Shown: positions 24,459 to 32,885 of the stretch, in pieces | How positions within the stretch are numbered: position 1 is the stretch's first letter | Layout of the letters: each line of letters opens with the position of its first letter | Assembly (NCBI GenBank): GCA_018609045.1 | Contig: JABAYK010000047.1 | Coordinates: forward strand, 1 to 35,989 | Reading direction: 5' to 3' | DNA: 35,989 nucleotides | DNA from: Flavobacteriales bacterium | GTDB taxonomy: Bacteria > Bacteroidota > Bacteroidia > Flavobacteriales_G > Salibacteraceae | Made by a program: the position numbers and the translations under genes | Notes under the pieces: generated by a model | What the model saw: the letters and a program-made list of their open reading frames with translations, nothing else | Databases searched by the model: none | Told to the model about the DNA's origin: nothing

Positions 24459-27400
24459 TTGAAACAACTTCTTTTAAAATTTATTTTAGTTTTATTTAGT
24501 CTGTCTGCTTTTTTTCAAGCTGATGCAACACACTTAATTGGTGGGACAATTGGATACGATTATCTTGGCTCTGCAGGAGGAAACAACCACAATTACAGAA
24601 TAAGGCTTACCACTTACCAAGATTGTAATTCACTTAATTGGTGGAACGTTGGGGGCACATTTCCTGTCCCAACTGCCGAAATTGGAATTTATGAATCTAC
24701 CCTAATTGGAGGTTTTATTTTTCGGGACCAAATTTTGTCTTTATCACTAACAGATTCAAATTTAGTTAAATCAGGCAGCACAGATAGTTGCTTCATTCCT
24801 ATTAACAACTATTGTGTATATCAGGTAGATTATGAAGCTATTGTTACTCTACCTGCAACCAACGTAGGATATCATTTTGTTTATGATGTATGCTGCAGAG
24901 GAGATGCTTATCCTGTTGGAAACGGACCAAATAACATTAGTTTATTTGGTCAAGTAGGGTCAATTTATCACGCTTGGGTGGGTCCTACTTCGTACGGAAA
25001 TAGTTCACCCATTTACGATACATTAGACCCCTATTTGTGCATAAGCGACACAAACCAAACTCCCAGGTTAGCTAAAGATCCTGATGGAGATAGTTTGTTT
25101 TTCTTTTTTATAACACCTTATGATGGTTCAGGTAATTCAGCATCTTCTCCACCACCAAATTTTATTAATTATCCTTTTACAGATACAGTAAATTATGTTG
25201 CAAATCACAGCAGAGATAAGCCACTCGGACCAGGAAGTTATGCAAGCATAAACCCTGCTACAGGAAAGGGAAAATATTACGGAACAACACAAGGTATTTA
25301 TGTTTTGGCTACACAAGCCGCCGAATTTGATACCGCAGGAAACATTATTGGGGTATCAGGATTTGAATTTCAGTACATTGTTGCTCCTTGTCAAAACCTT
25401 GGTCCAAAAAATACGGCAGATCCCAATTTAATTGGCAATAATTTGATTTATTCAGTTGAAGAAGGAGATACCATATGCATTGATGTGGAATACTTTGACC
25501 CCGATAGCTTACAAGTTTTAGTGGGCTTAGAAAGCGATAGCAATATTTTTAGTCCTCTGGCTTTTAATCCACCAGCAATTGTAGGAGCTCAGATGTATGA
25601 TCCTGCAACAGCAATTTCTTCGAGGCAGGTTTGCTGGGTAACTAACTGTAATATGGGTAGAGTTAATAGCTATGAGTTTACCTCTTTTGCTGTAGACTCA
25701 GGCTGCCCAAATAGAAGTGCAGATAATATTTATGAAATAAAAATTTTGCCTTTTGAGTTTCCAAAAGGAATAACAGGCAGTTCTATTGCATGCCCAAACC
25801 AATCTTATACCTATCAAGTAGATTCAATTTTTGGCGCAACATATAGCTGGAGCATTACTAATGGATCGATAATAAGTGGAAACGGCAAGCATCAAATAAC
25901 CGTTGAATGGTTAAATTCAGCAGATTCGGGAAGTTTAACTGTAAACCCAATAAGCAGGTTTGGATGCGTTGCAAATTCAAAAATTAAAGATGTTGATATT
26001 ACCCAAATGGTTCCTTTAAATGCAGGTACCGATACCATAATTTGTGGCAGCGACACGCTTCAACTGGGAGGTCAACCCACAGGGCCTAGCTATTATTCTT
26101 ACAAATGGACTAATGATATTTATTTAGATGATGACTCTCTATTAAACCCAATTGCCTTTCCTGATACTGCAACCATGTTTACAGTTACAGCATATGATAC
26201 TACAGGTTGTATTATTAGAGATTCTGTTTACATCGACATTACTATCAATACATTGGATGTTGGCCCCAACCTTTACGTTTGCCCTGGAGATTCTGTTCAA
26301 ATAATTGCCAAAGGTGTTACCTCTTACAGTTGGAGTCCGTCAAGTACATTAACAGCTGCAAATGTTTCAAATCCAATTGCATTTCCTTTAGATACAACAT
26401 ATTACGCTTTGGTTGGAACTTTAAACAATTGTACATTTTTCGATACTGTTCGAGTAGATGTTGATAGTGTGGTTCCATCATATATCCCACCCCAAGTTAA
26501 AGGTTGTTTTGGAACTCCAATTAATATTGGAGGATCCCCAACTGGGCCTAAATACACTACTTTTAAATGGACACCAAACCTCAATATAACAAGCGATACA
26601 GCAGCTAACCCTTTCTCAACACCCCCAACAAATACATCTTATTACTTGGAAGTTTTTAACGGAGCTTGTTTTGGGTTTGATACAGTTGATGTAATTGTTG
26701 ATTCCTTGCCTTTTGTTGACGCAGGAAATGATACATCTGTTTGTGGTGGATTTTCAATAACCTTAAATGGGAAAGGTGATAGTTTAATACAAACTATTTG
26801 GAACTTTGATTCTGGAATATTCTTTGATTCGATTTTTAATCCTACGCTAATCGTTAACCAAAACGAAAAACTATTTTTTACTGGAACTAACAAAAATGGA
26901 TGTTCAAATACAGATTCAATAATATTAAATTACAAACCCTTGCCACTTCCTAACCTTCCAAATGACACTTTGCTATGTTTTGGAGACACAATACTTTTTA
27001 ACGTTGGCGGTGGAAGCAGTTTTACCTGGGGCCCCAACATTGGCCTTTCGGACACATCAATTGCAAATCCCAAGTTTTTCCCTAGTGATACAACACAGTA
27101 CATTCTAAACGTTACTGGAACAAATGGTTGCCAAAACTCAGATACAACAATTATTAATGTTACATATTTAAATACTTCAATTTCTCCAAACATATTTATT
27201 TGTCCAGGAGACTCAACTCAGCTAGCAGCAACAGGAGGCGTAAATTATAGTTGGGATAATGGAACTAAACTCAATAATGATTCTATTTCTAACCCATTGG
27301 CATTTCCGGTAAATACGACAAACTTCTTGGTGACAATTTCTGATGCTTTTGGGTGCCAAAAAATTGATAGCGTATTGGTTGAAGTAAGTGAAGGTAACTT

Positions 27401-28604
27401 CATTATTGGGCTAACAAATAGAATTTTATGTTATGGAGATTCAACACAATTAAATGCGGTTGGGTTAACTAATCCTAAGTGGTTACCTATTACAGGCCTA
27501 AATGATGCGAATATTGTTGACCCAATTGCAACTCCTTTTGATAGTACTTATTATGCTGTTTCGGGTATTGATAGCAATGGTTGTAAAAACCAAGACTCTG
27601 TTTTTATTGCTGTATTGAACAAGCTAGATGCAAGGGCAGGAAATGACGTAAATATTTGTGCCGGAGACTCCTTTCAAATTGGCGATAATTTCATACAAGG
27701 TTATGTTTATGCTTGGGAGCCTCAAATTTTGTTAAACAACCCTTTAACTCCTGCTCCAAAAGGAACAGTTAAAACTAGAACTCCTTTTATTTTAACTGTT
27801 ACCAATCAGTTTAACTGCTCTTGGCAAGATACAGTTTTGGTAAATGTATTTGATATTAAAGCTCCAGATGATACACTAATATGCTCAAAAGGAAGTTCAC
27901 AATTAACAGTAACACCTTTTTATGGAGTAGAACCATACACCTACAGTTGGACTCCAGGTTCTGGACTTTCAGATTCAACAATTGGTAACCCAATATTAAC
28001 TAGTGCTGCTAATATTACCTATAGAATAATTGTAGAAGACTCTACAGGTTGTGCTGATACCACATTTACAGAAATAATAAAAGCCAATAAACCTACAGCT
28101 GAATTCGAAACAAAATATTTTCCTGCTTGCGAGCAAATGGAACTTAGATTAGTAAATACAAGTGTTGATGTTTTTAACAGCTTTTGGGTTATTAATTCAG
28201 ATACAAGTTTCGAAGAATCTCCATATTTACAAATACCATATTCTAGTCCAACAAATATTACCTTAATTGTTTCTGCTGTAGAAGGTTGCACCGATACCGT
28301 TGAATCTGAAGATGTTTTAAAACTTTTTGATGATTATGTAAATGTTGAAATTTCAAACGTTTTTACACCAAATGGTGATGGAATGAATGACTTTTTTGAA
28401 TTCCCGGTAGAAAACAAATTAATGCCTTGCACCGAATTTGAAGTTTACAACAGGTGGGGAAATTTGATGTTTATTTCTCAAGGAAATTTTCACTCATGGG
28501 ATGGAACTACCTTTGATGGGCAGCAAGTTCCTGATGGAATATACTTCTACACCCTAAAGGTAAACTCAAAAGAGTGGAAAGGAAGTGTTCATTTATTTAG
28601 ATGA
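24459..28604 (+). CDS. Giant modular surface protein with CHU_C / T9SS type B sorting domain, TTG start
   Basis: 1381 residues. Translation must begin at TTG 24459, which gives the signal peptide (M)KQLLLKFILVLFSLSAFFQ. The N-terminal region (to about 435) opens THLIGGTIGYDYLG, a common start in large Bacteroidota surface proteins, and includes DPDGDSLFF. A PKD-like segment (about 436-515, YTYQVDSIFGATYSWSI) leads to nine tandem ~77-residue Ig/PKD-like modules (about 519-1209), each with exactly two Cys and one Trp. A short domain follows, then the C-terminal CHU_C domain (about 1293-1381): VFTPNGDGMNDFF, YNRWGNLMF, WDG...G..VPDGIYFYTL and KGSVHLFR. Proteins of this kind are exported by T9SS and attached at the surface as adhesins or gliding-associated proteins. 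The ligand is unknown. Confidence 0.92.
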   Translation: MKQLLLKFILVLFSLSAFFQADATHLIGGTIGYDYLGSAGGNNHNYRIRLTTYQDCNSLNWWNVGGTFPVPTAEIGIYESTLIGGFIFRDQILSLSLTDSNLVKSGSTDSCFIPINNYCVYQVDYEAIVTLPATNVGYHFVYDVCCRGDAYPVGNGPNNISLFGQVGSIYHAWVGPTSYGNSSPIYDTLDPYLCISDTNQTPRLAKDPDGDSLFFFFITPYDGSGNSASSPPPNFINYPFTDTVNYVANHSRDKPLGPGSYASINPATGKGKYYGTTQGIYVLATQAAEFDTAGNIIGVSGFEFQYIVAPCQNLGPKNTADPNLIGNNLIYSVEEGDTICIDVEYFDPDSLQVLVGLESDSNIFSPLAFNPPAIVGAQMYDPATAISSRQVCWVTNCNMGRVNSYEFTSFAVDSGCPNRSADNIYEIKILPFEFPKGITGSSIACPNQSYTYQVDSIFGATYSWSITNGSIISGNGKHQITVEWLNSADSGSLTVNPISRFGCVANSKIKDVDITQMVPLNAGTDTIICGSDTLQLGGQPTGPSYYSYKWTNDIYLDDDSLLNPIAFPDTATMFTVTAYDTTGCIIRDSVYIDITINTLDVGPNLYVCPGDSVQIIAKGVTSYSWSPSSTLTAANVSNPIAFPLDTTYYALVGTLNNCTFFDTVRVDVDSVVPSYIPPQVKGCFGTPINIGGSPTGPKYTTFKWTPNLNITSDTAANPFSTPPTNTSYYLEVFNGACFGFDTVDVIVDSLPFVDAGNDTSVCGGFSITLNGKGDSLIQTIWNFDSGIFFDSIFNPTLIVNQNEKLFFTGTNKNGCSNTDSIILNYKPLPLPNLPNDTLLCFGDTILFNVGGGSSFTWGPNIGLSDTSIANPKFFPSDTTQYILNVTGTNGCQNSDTTIINVTYLNTSISPNIFICPGDSTQLAATGGVNYSWDNGTKLNNDSISNPLAFPVNTTNFLVTISDAFGCQKIDSVLVEVSEGNFIIGLTNRILCYGDSTQLNAVGLTNPKWLPITGLNDANIVDPIATPFDSTYYAVSGIDSNGCKNQDSVFIAVLNKLDARAGNDVNICAGDSFQIGDNFIQGYVYAWEPQILLNNPLTPAPKGTVKTRTPFILTVTNQFNCSWQDTVLVNVFDIKAPDDTLICSKGSSQLTVTPFYGVEPYTYSWTPGSGLSDSTIGNPILTSAANITYRIIVEDSTGCADTTFTEIIKANKPTAEFETKYFPACEQMELRLVNTSVDVFNSFWVINSDTSFEESPYLQIPYSSPTNITLIVSAVEGCTDTVESEDVLKLFDDYVNVEISNVFTPNGDGMNDFFEFPVENKLMPCTEFEVYNRWGNLMFISQGNFHSWDGTTFDGQQVPDGIYFYTLKVNSKEWKGSVHLFR
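26016..28085 (+). repeat. Nine tandem ~77-codon modules inside the surface protein
   Basis: The modules are recognised by their openings IICGSD, YVCPGDS, GCFGTP, SVCGGFS, LLCFGDT, FICPGDS, LCYGDS, ICAGDS and ICSKGS. Each then has a Trp in a Y/F/K-W strand, an N-P-(I/F/L) segment and a second Cys close to the end (TGC, NNC, GAC, NGC, NGC, FGC, NGC, FNC, TGC). The period is about 230 bases. Modules 1 and 3 also share GG.PTGP. The copies are well diverged at DNA level, so this is an old expansion. The two Cys probably form an intramodule disulfide. Confidence 0.85.
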
Positions 28605-28661
28605 CACAATTCACTTTTTAAACCTAAAAAAATTAACATATTTACAGCACAAAATTTAAGG

Positions 28662-30158
28662 ATGGAACAATATGATGTTTGCGTAATTGGAGGAGGCCCT
28701 GCAGGATATGCCGCCGCCATGCGAGCTATTGATTATAAGAAAAAAGTTGTTTTAATCGAAAAAAGTAAAGTTGGTGGAACAGGCATATACAATGGTGCAC
28801 TTTCTTCAAAAACTTTGTGGGAAATTTCTGAAAAACTTTACGATATCAACGAAACAATTGCATCCAAAAACAGAGAGAAATTTGAACTCCCATGGAGTGA
28901 TGTGATCCAAACTATGAAGGAGGCGATATTTGACAGAAAAATACAGTATTCGGCTCACATAACTTTGCTGCAAGAAGAGAGTAAAGACCATAATTTATTT
29001 GCTTACGAAAGAGGTTCAGCAAAAATGCTTAACTCTAATGAAGTTGAAATCACCAATAAAAGAGGAGAAGTAAAGGTTATTAAAGCCGATAACATAATTA
29101 TTGCGACTGGCAGCAGACCAAGAACAATCCCAACAATTGCTGTTGACCACAAAACCATAATGACAAGCGATAGTATTGAAAGTATTGAAGACTATCCGAA
29201 AAGCTTGGTAATTTTAGGGGCAGGTGTAATTGGATGTGAGTATGCTACAATATTTTCAAACTTTGGCAAAACCAAGGTTTACATGATTGATAAAGCCCAT
29301 AAAATCTTGCCTTTCGAAGACGATGACATTGCATCTATGGTTGCACAAAACCTTAGAAACAAAGATGTTACGATTCATCACGATGCTGACTTAGTAAGGA
29401 TGGAAGTAATTGATGGTGAAGTTGAATATGAAATTAAATACTCAACAGGTAAATCAGAAATTATTCGCGTTGAAAAAGCTCTACTATCAATAGGGAGAAT
29501 TCCAAATGTTGAAAACATTGGTATGGAAGCCACAGGCGTAAAAATGAGCGCTCGAGGAAGACACATTGGAGATATTGATACACAGACAAATATTCCAAAT
29601 ATTTACGCCGTTGGCGATGCATCAGGTAGAATTGCGTTGGTTAACATGGGTGAACTCGAAGGTAGACATGCCGTAGAAAAAATAGTGAACCAAAATTGCC
29701 CCCCTTTGTCTTATAAAAATGTTTCAACAATAATGTTTTTACATCCAGAGGTTGCAACTGTTGGGCTTAATGAGAAAATGGCACTTGAACAAAACATTCC
29801 TGTTAAAATTGTAAAGCTAGATTACTCTTTAATTGCTAGAGCAATTGCCAAACGCAAAACCCAAGGATTTTTTAAAATTATTGTTACTGACGACGATGAA
29901 ATGAAAATTTTAGGAATGAGAGCCATTGGAGCCCATGCCTCAAGTGCCATTCAGGGGGTTGCTTTATTAATGCAAATGAACGAAAGTATTACCCAATTGG
30001 CAGAGCTTGTTCACCCGCATCCATCAATAATTGAAGGAATACAAGAGTGTGTTAGAATGCTGCTAAATAAATCAGTTTTTAAATCTGCTGTTTTTCAGGA
30101 TGGGTTAAAATGCTACAGGCTTTGCGATGGAGAAAAAATTCCTTTACAAAGACTTTAA
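28662..30158 (+). CDS. FAD/NAD(P) oxidoreductase of the lipoamide-dehydrogenase fold, without the redox disulfide
   Basis: 498 residues. The FAD site GGGPAGYAAAMRA is followed by IEKSKVGGTGIYNGALSSKTL. In lipoamide dehydrogenases and relatives this region reads GGTC....CIPSK, but here both redox Cys positions are Gly41 and Ala46. The second Rossmann motif GAGVIGCEYATIFSNFG ends in an acidic YMID strand (NAD preference). The FAD-ribityl motif IYAVGDASG and the C-terminal dimer domain with HPHPSIIEG (near 451-459) are intact. Disulfide exchange is therefore impossible by the usual path. Transhydrogenase (SthA-like), quinone or ferredoxin reduction, or a structural role are alternatives. Other Bacteroidota have similar Cys-less relatives (recalled). 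Its stop overlaps that of the convergent peroxidase gene (TTAA). Confidence 0.85.
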   Translation: MEQYDVCVIGGGPAGYAAAMRAIDYKKKVVLIEKSKVGGTGIYNGALSSKTLWEISEKLYDINETIASKNREKFELPWSDVIQTMKEAIFDRKIQYSAHITLLQEESKDHNLFAYERGSAKMLNSNEVEITNKRGEVKVIKADNIIIATGSRPRTIPTIAVDHKTIMTSDSIESIEDYPKSLVILGAGVIGCEYATIFSNFGKTKVYMIDKAHKILPFEDDDIASMVAQNLRNKDVTIHHDADLVRMEVIDGEVEYEIKYSTGKSEIIRVEKALLSIGRIPNVENIGMEATGVKMSARGRHIGDIDTQTNIPNIYAVGDASGRIALVNMGELEGRHAVEKIVNQNCPPLSYKNVSTIMFLHPEVATVGLNEKMALEQNIPVKIVKLDYSLIARAIAKRKTQGFFKIIVTDDDEMKILGMRAIGAHASSAIQGVALLMQMNESITQLAELVHPHPSIIEGIQECVRMLLNKSVFKSAVFQDGLKCYRLCDGEKIPLQRL

Positions 30159-31273
30159 TTTATTGGCGGGGCAAATTTTGAATTTGTTAGAAAATCATCA
30201 TCTGTTAACGTTTTTAAAAAGGCAACCAAAGCAGCTTTTTCATTTTCGGTTAAAAACAAACCATTAGCAATTCCAGTTGGATTTCCATTAATATCTGCCT
30301 TAAGCATAATTGGTGCTAGAGTTGATGTAATTTTAACTCCTGAATTATAATGTTCCACTACTTCTTCTAAGGTTTTAAACCTTCCATCATGCATGTAAGG
30401 AGCAGTTTTTTCAATATTTCTTAATGATGGTACCTTGAATTTCCCTTTATCAAAAGGATCACCAGTAACTTCTTCCAAACCTAATTTTAAATTAGCATCT
30501 AAACCATTATTCATAAAATCTAAGTTGGTAAATAATGGTTGCCCGTGGCAATGGAAGCAGTCACCTCCAGGCTTATCAAAGGAGGTTTGGCGAGGTTCTC
30601 TATTAAAAATTTCGAACCCTAAAAATTCTTGTGGAGTCAGTTGGGTTTCAACCTTCATGAACTTATCAAACTTTGAATTGCCTGAAAGTAAGGTTAACTC
30701 AAACTGTGTTATGGCATCTGCAACTAGGGAGGAGTCAATTACTGCAAAATCATATGCTTTAAAAAACATATCGGTATAAGTTTGATCTGCTTTTATTTTT
30801 TCTATTGCATTTGCCCAAGTATTATGCATTTCAACCGGATCGGTAACAGGCAAAAGGGCTTGGTGAGGTAAAGATGGAGACCTGCCATTCCAAAAAAACT
30901 TATCATAATACGCCAAATTGAATAAAGCCATTGAGTTTTTTGTGCCTGATATTCCATCAATTCCAACGCTATATTGTAAGCCATTGTCTGTAAACGCTAA
31001 AGACTGATTGTGGCAACTAGCGCAGCTTTGGGTGCCATCTGCAGATAATATTGGGTCATAAAAGAGCCTTTTTCCTAATTCAACACCTTCAACGGTGAGT
31101 TCAATACCTAAAGGAGGTTGAGGAGGCAAAGCCTCAGGAATTTCTAAAACATAGGGTGTTTGTTCGTAATCTAAAGAATCAATTAAAGTTAAAATGGGAG
31201 GTTCAAAATAGACCTGCCTATCGCATGCAAAAGCAATAAATATTATTAAAGCAAAAGCTGCAATTTTTTTCAT
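30155..31273 (-). CDS. Di-haem cytochrome c peroxidase (CcpA/MauG family) lipoprotein
   Basis: 372 residues. A lipobox ends IAFAC (Cys17), so the protein is anchored in a membrane, probably facing the periplasm. Two haem c sites are seen: CASCH (Cys84) and CFHCH (Cys239). Family segments include GVELGKRLFYDPILSADGTQSCASCH-like text, the NLAYYDKFFWNGR box, VPSLRNIEKTAPYMHDGRF and a C-terminal FLKTLTD. Such enzymes reduce hydrogen peroxide or, in MauG, oxidise protein residues. Peroxidase or an oxidative modification role cannot be told apart here. It overlaps the subtilisin gene by one base (TAATG), so both are translated together. Confidence 0.9.
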   Translation of the reverse strand: MKKIAAFALIIFIAFACDRQVYFEPPILTLIDSLDYEQTPYVLEIPEALPPQPPLGIELTVEGVELGKRLFYDPILSADGTQSCASCHNQSLAFTDNGLQYSVGIDGISGTKNSMALFNLAYYDKFFWNGRSPSLPHQALLPVTDPVEMHNTWANAIEKIKADQTYTDMFFKAYDFAVIDSSLVADAITQFELTLLSGNSKFDKFMKVETQLTPQEFLGFEIFNREPRQTSFDKPGGDCFHCHGQPLFTNLDFMNNGLDANLKLGLEEVTGDPFDKGKFKVPSLRNIEKTAPYMHDGRFKTLEEVVEHYNSGVKITSTLAPIMLKADINGNPTGIANGLFLTENEKAALVAFLKTLTDDDFLTNSKFAPPIN

Positions 31274-32871
31274 TACTTATTGATGATTAGTTTTCTTGTA
31301 ATAACACTTCCGTTATTAATTTGGTTCAAAATATAAAAGCCATTTGGTAAATTTAACGAAGTTTCCGTTTGGTTATTCTTAATAATTTGTTCAACCAATT
31401 TGCCAGATGCAGAATAAATATTTATTGGTTGATTACTATTAGTAGAAATAAAAACAGCTCCTTCACTAGGATTCGGATATACCAAGAAACTTTCATTTGA
31501 TGACCTTTTCAATTCGTTTCTACTTAATACTGTACAATGCTGTTCAACTGAGGCAACTGCCTTTTTCAGATTTAATCTTCCTCCAGTAACAGTAATATTT
31601 TTTAATCCAGGAATTGAATCAAAACCCTCAGTTAAAAGCAAATCTTTAAGTTTTCTTGCTAAACCTTCAGGATCACCATCAAATTCTTGCCACATTAAAT
31701 CGCAAACATGGTTGTACATTAAAGCAATTGCACCTGCAATTTGTGGCGTAGCCATAGAAGTTCCTGTAGAGTTTGAATAAGAGTTATTTTGTCCTGTAGA
31801 TAAAATGTCGGTTCCAGGTGCGCCAATATCAATAGTGGTTTTGCCATAAGCTGCTCCGCTATATTTATTATTAGAAGTTGTTGTATTGGTAACAGCAATC
31901 ATAAATTCAGAGGAGCAAGCGGTTGGCATATCATTTACTGCATCAATATCGAAATTTGCATTTGCTGTAGCCGCGGCACTAATAATTCCAACTTTACCTA
32001 ACGAATCGTAAAAGGCACACCAAATAGGATAGTTGTTTGGATCTGCTTGGTTTCTGCCAAAAGAAGAATTTGTTGAAACCACAAAAGCTCCTGAATCTCC
32101 ATTTGTTCTGTTATATAAATCGCGCATTACGTAAGCATAATCATAGGCTTTTACAACGGTGGCCTGAGATGTAGACGAACCTGCTATGGGTAAAATTTTC
32201 ACATTCCAATTCACACCAACAACACCTAAATCATTATTTCCCTTTGCTCCAACTATTCCCGAAACATGATTTCCATGATAATCTGAAGGCACATTTCCAT
32301 TGTTATTATATACATTCCAACCTGAGTAATCATCTTTATAGCCATTGTTATCATCATCAATACCATTGTTAGGAATTTCATGTCTATTTGTAAAAAAATC
32401 TAAATCTTCATGCGGTTCTGCACCTCCATCAACAACTGCAACAACAATTGTATCGCCTTTGGTAGTTACACCAGATTTTGATTTGGCCCAAGCTCCTTCA
32501 GATTTCATAGCACTATGAGCCCACTGCTGAGAGAAGGACGGATCATTCGGAACACTATCTCTATATTCAATTTGTAAGTAATTTAATTGCGCCGCAATTA
32601 CTTCAGGATATTCGTTAAAAAACCTTGAAACTTCTGCTTCAGAGTGGTGAGATGGATTAAATCCAACCAGTTGAATGTTTAAACTTTTTGACAAAACCTC
32701 TTTTGGCTCTATGCTTAAATCAGGATAGTTTTGGTTAATTTTTGAAATAGTATTTTCAACATTTGCTTTTGGTTGAAGCATTACAATTACTTCTCCTGAG
32801 GCAAAATCTAAATTTTGAGAAATTACAACAAAAGGAAAAATTAATAAGATTAAGAGAGATAGTTTTTTCAT
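31273..32871 (-). CDS. Secreted subtilisin-family (S8) serine protease with T9SS type A tail
   Basis: 532 residues. Signal peptide to about VVISQ, an inhibitor-like propeptide (about 20-110), and the catalytic domain: Asp148 in VAVVDGGAEPHEDL, His199 in YHGNHVSGIVGA and Ser372 in GTSMATPQIAGA, with the oxyanion Asn in the AATANAN segment. An Asp/Asn-rich stretch (NNGIDDDNNGYKDD) between Asp and His may bind calcium. The last ~75 residues (VYPNPSEGAV to TRKLIINK) are a T9SS type A signal, so the enzyme is surface-bound or released and probably degrades external protein. The di-haem peroxidase gene starts in its stop codon. Only 14 bases separate its ATG from that of the divergent helicase gene. 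Confidence 0.93.
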   Translation of the reverse strand: MKKLSLLILLIFPFVVISQNLDFASGEVIVMLQPKANVENTISKINQNYPDLSIEPKEVLSKSLNIQLVGFNPSHHSEAEVSRFFNEYPEVIAAQLNYLQIEYRDSVPNDPSFSQQWAHSAMKSEGAWAKSKSGVTTKGDTIVVAVVDGGAEPHEDLDFFTNRHEIPNNGIDDDNNGYKDDYSGWNVYNNNGNVPSDYHGNHVSGIVGAKGNNDLGVVGVNWNVKILPIAGSSTSQATVVKAYDYAYVMRDLYNRTNGDSGAFVVSTNSSFGRNQADPNNYPIWCAFYDSLGKVGIISAAATANANFDIDAVNDMPTACSSEFMIAVTNTTTSNNKYSGAAYGKTTIDIGAPGTDILSTGQNNSYSNSTGTSMATPQIAGAIALMYNHVCDLMWQEFDGDPEGLARKLKDLLLTEGFDSIPGLKNITVTGGRLNLKKAVASVEQHCTVLSRNELKRSSNESFLVYPNPSEGAVFISTNSNQPINIYSASGKLVEQIIKNNQTETSLNLPNGFYILNQINNGSVITRKLIINK

Positions 32872-32885
32872 ATTTGAGGATTACA

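Noticed and set aside
26016..28085. Tandem ~230-base repetition considered as a CRISPR or DNA-level satellite
   Set aside because: The repetition is in protein modules, the DNA copies are strongly diverged, and the period is far too long for CRISPR.
32763..32885. N-terminal extension of the helicase-nuclease
   Set aside because: It lies inside the subtilisin gene on the other strand. The family starts just before the Walker A motif, which fits the ATG at 32886.
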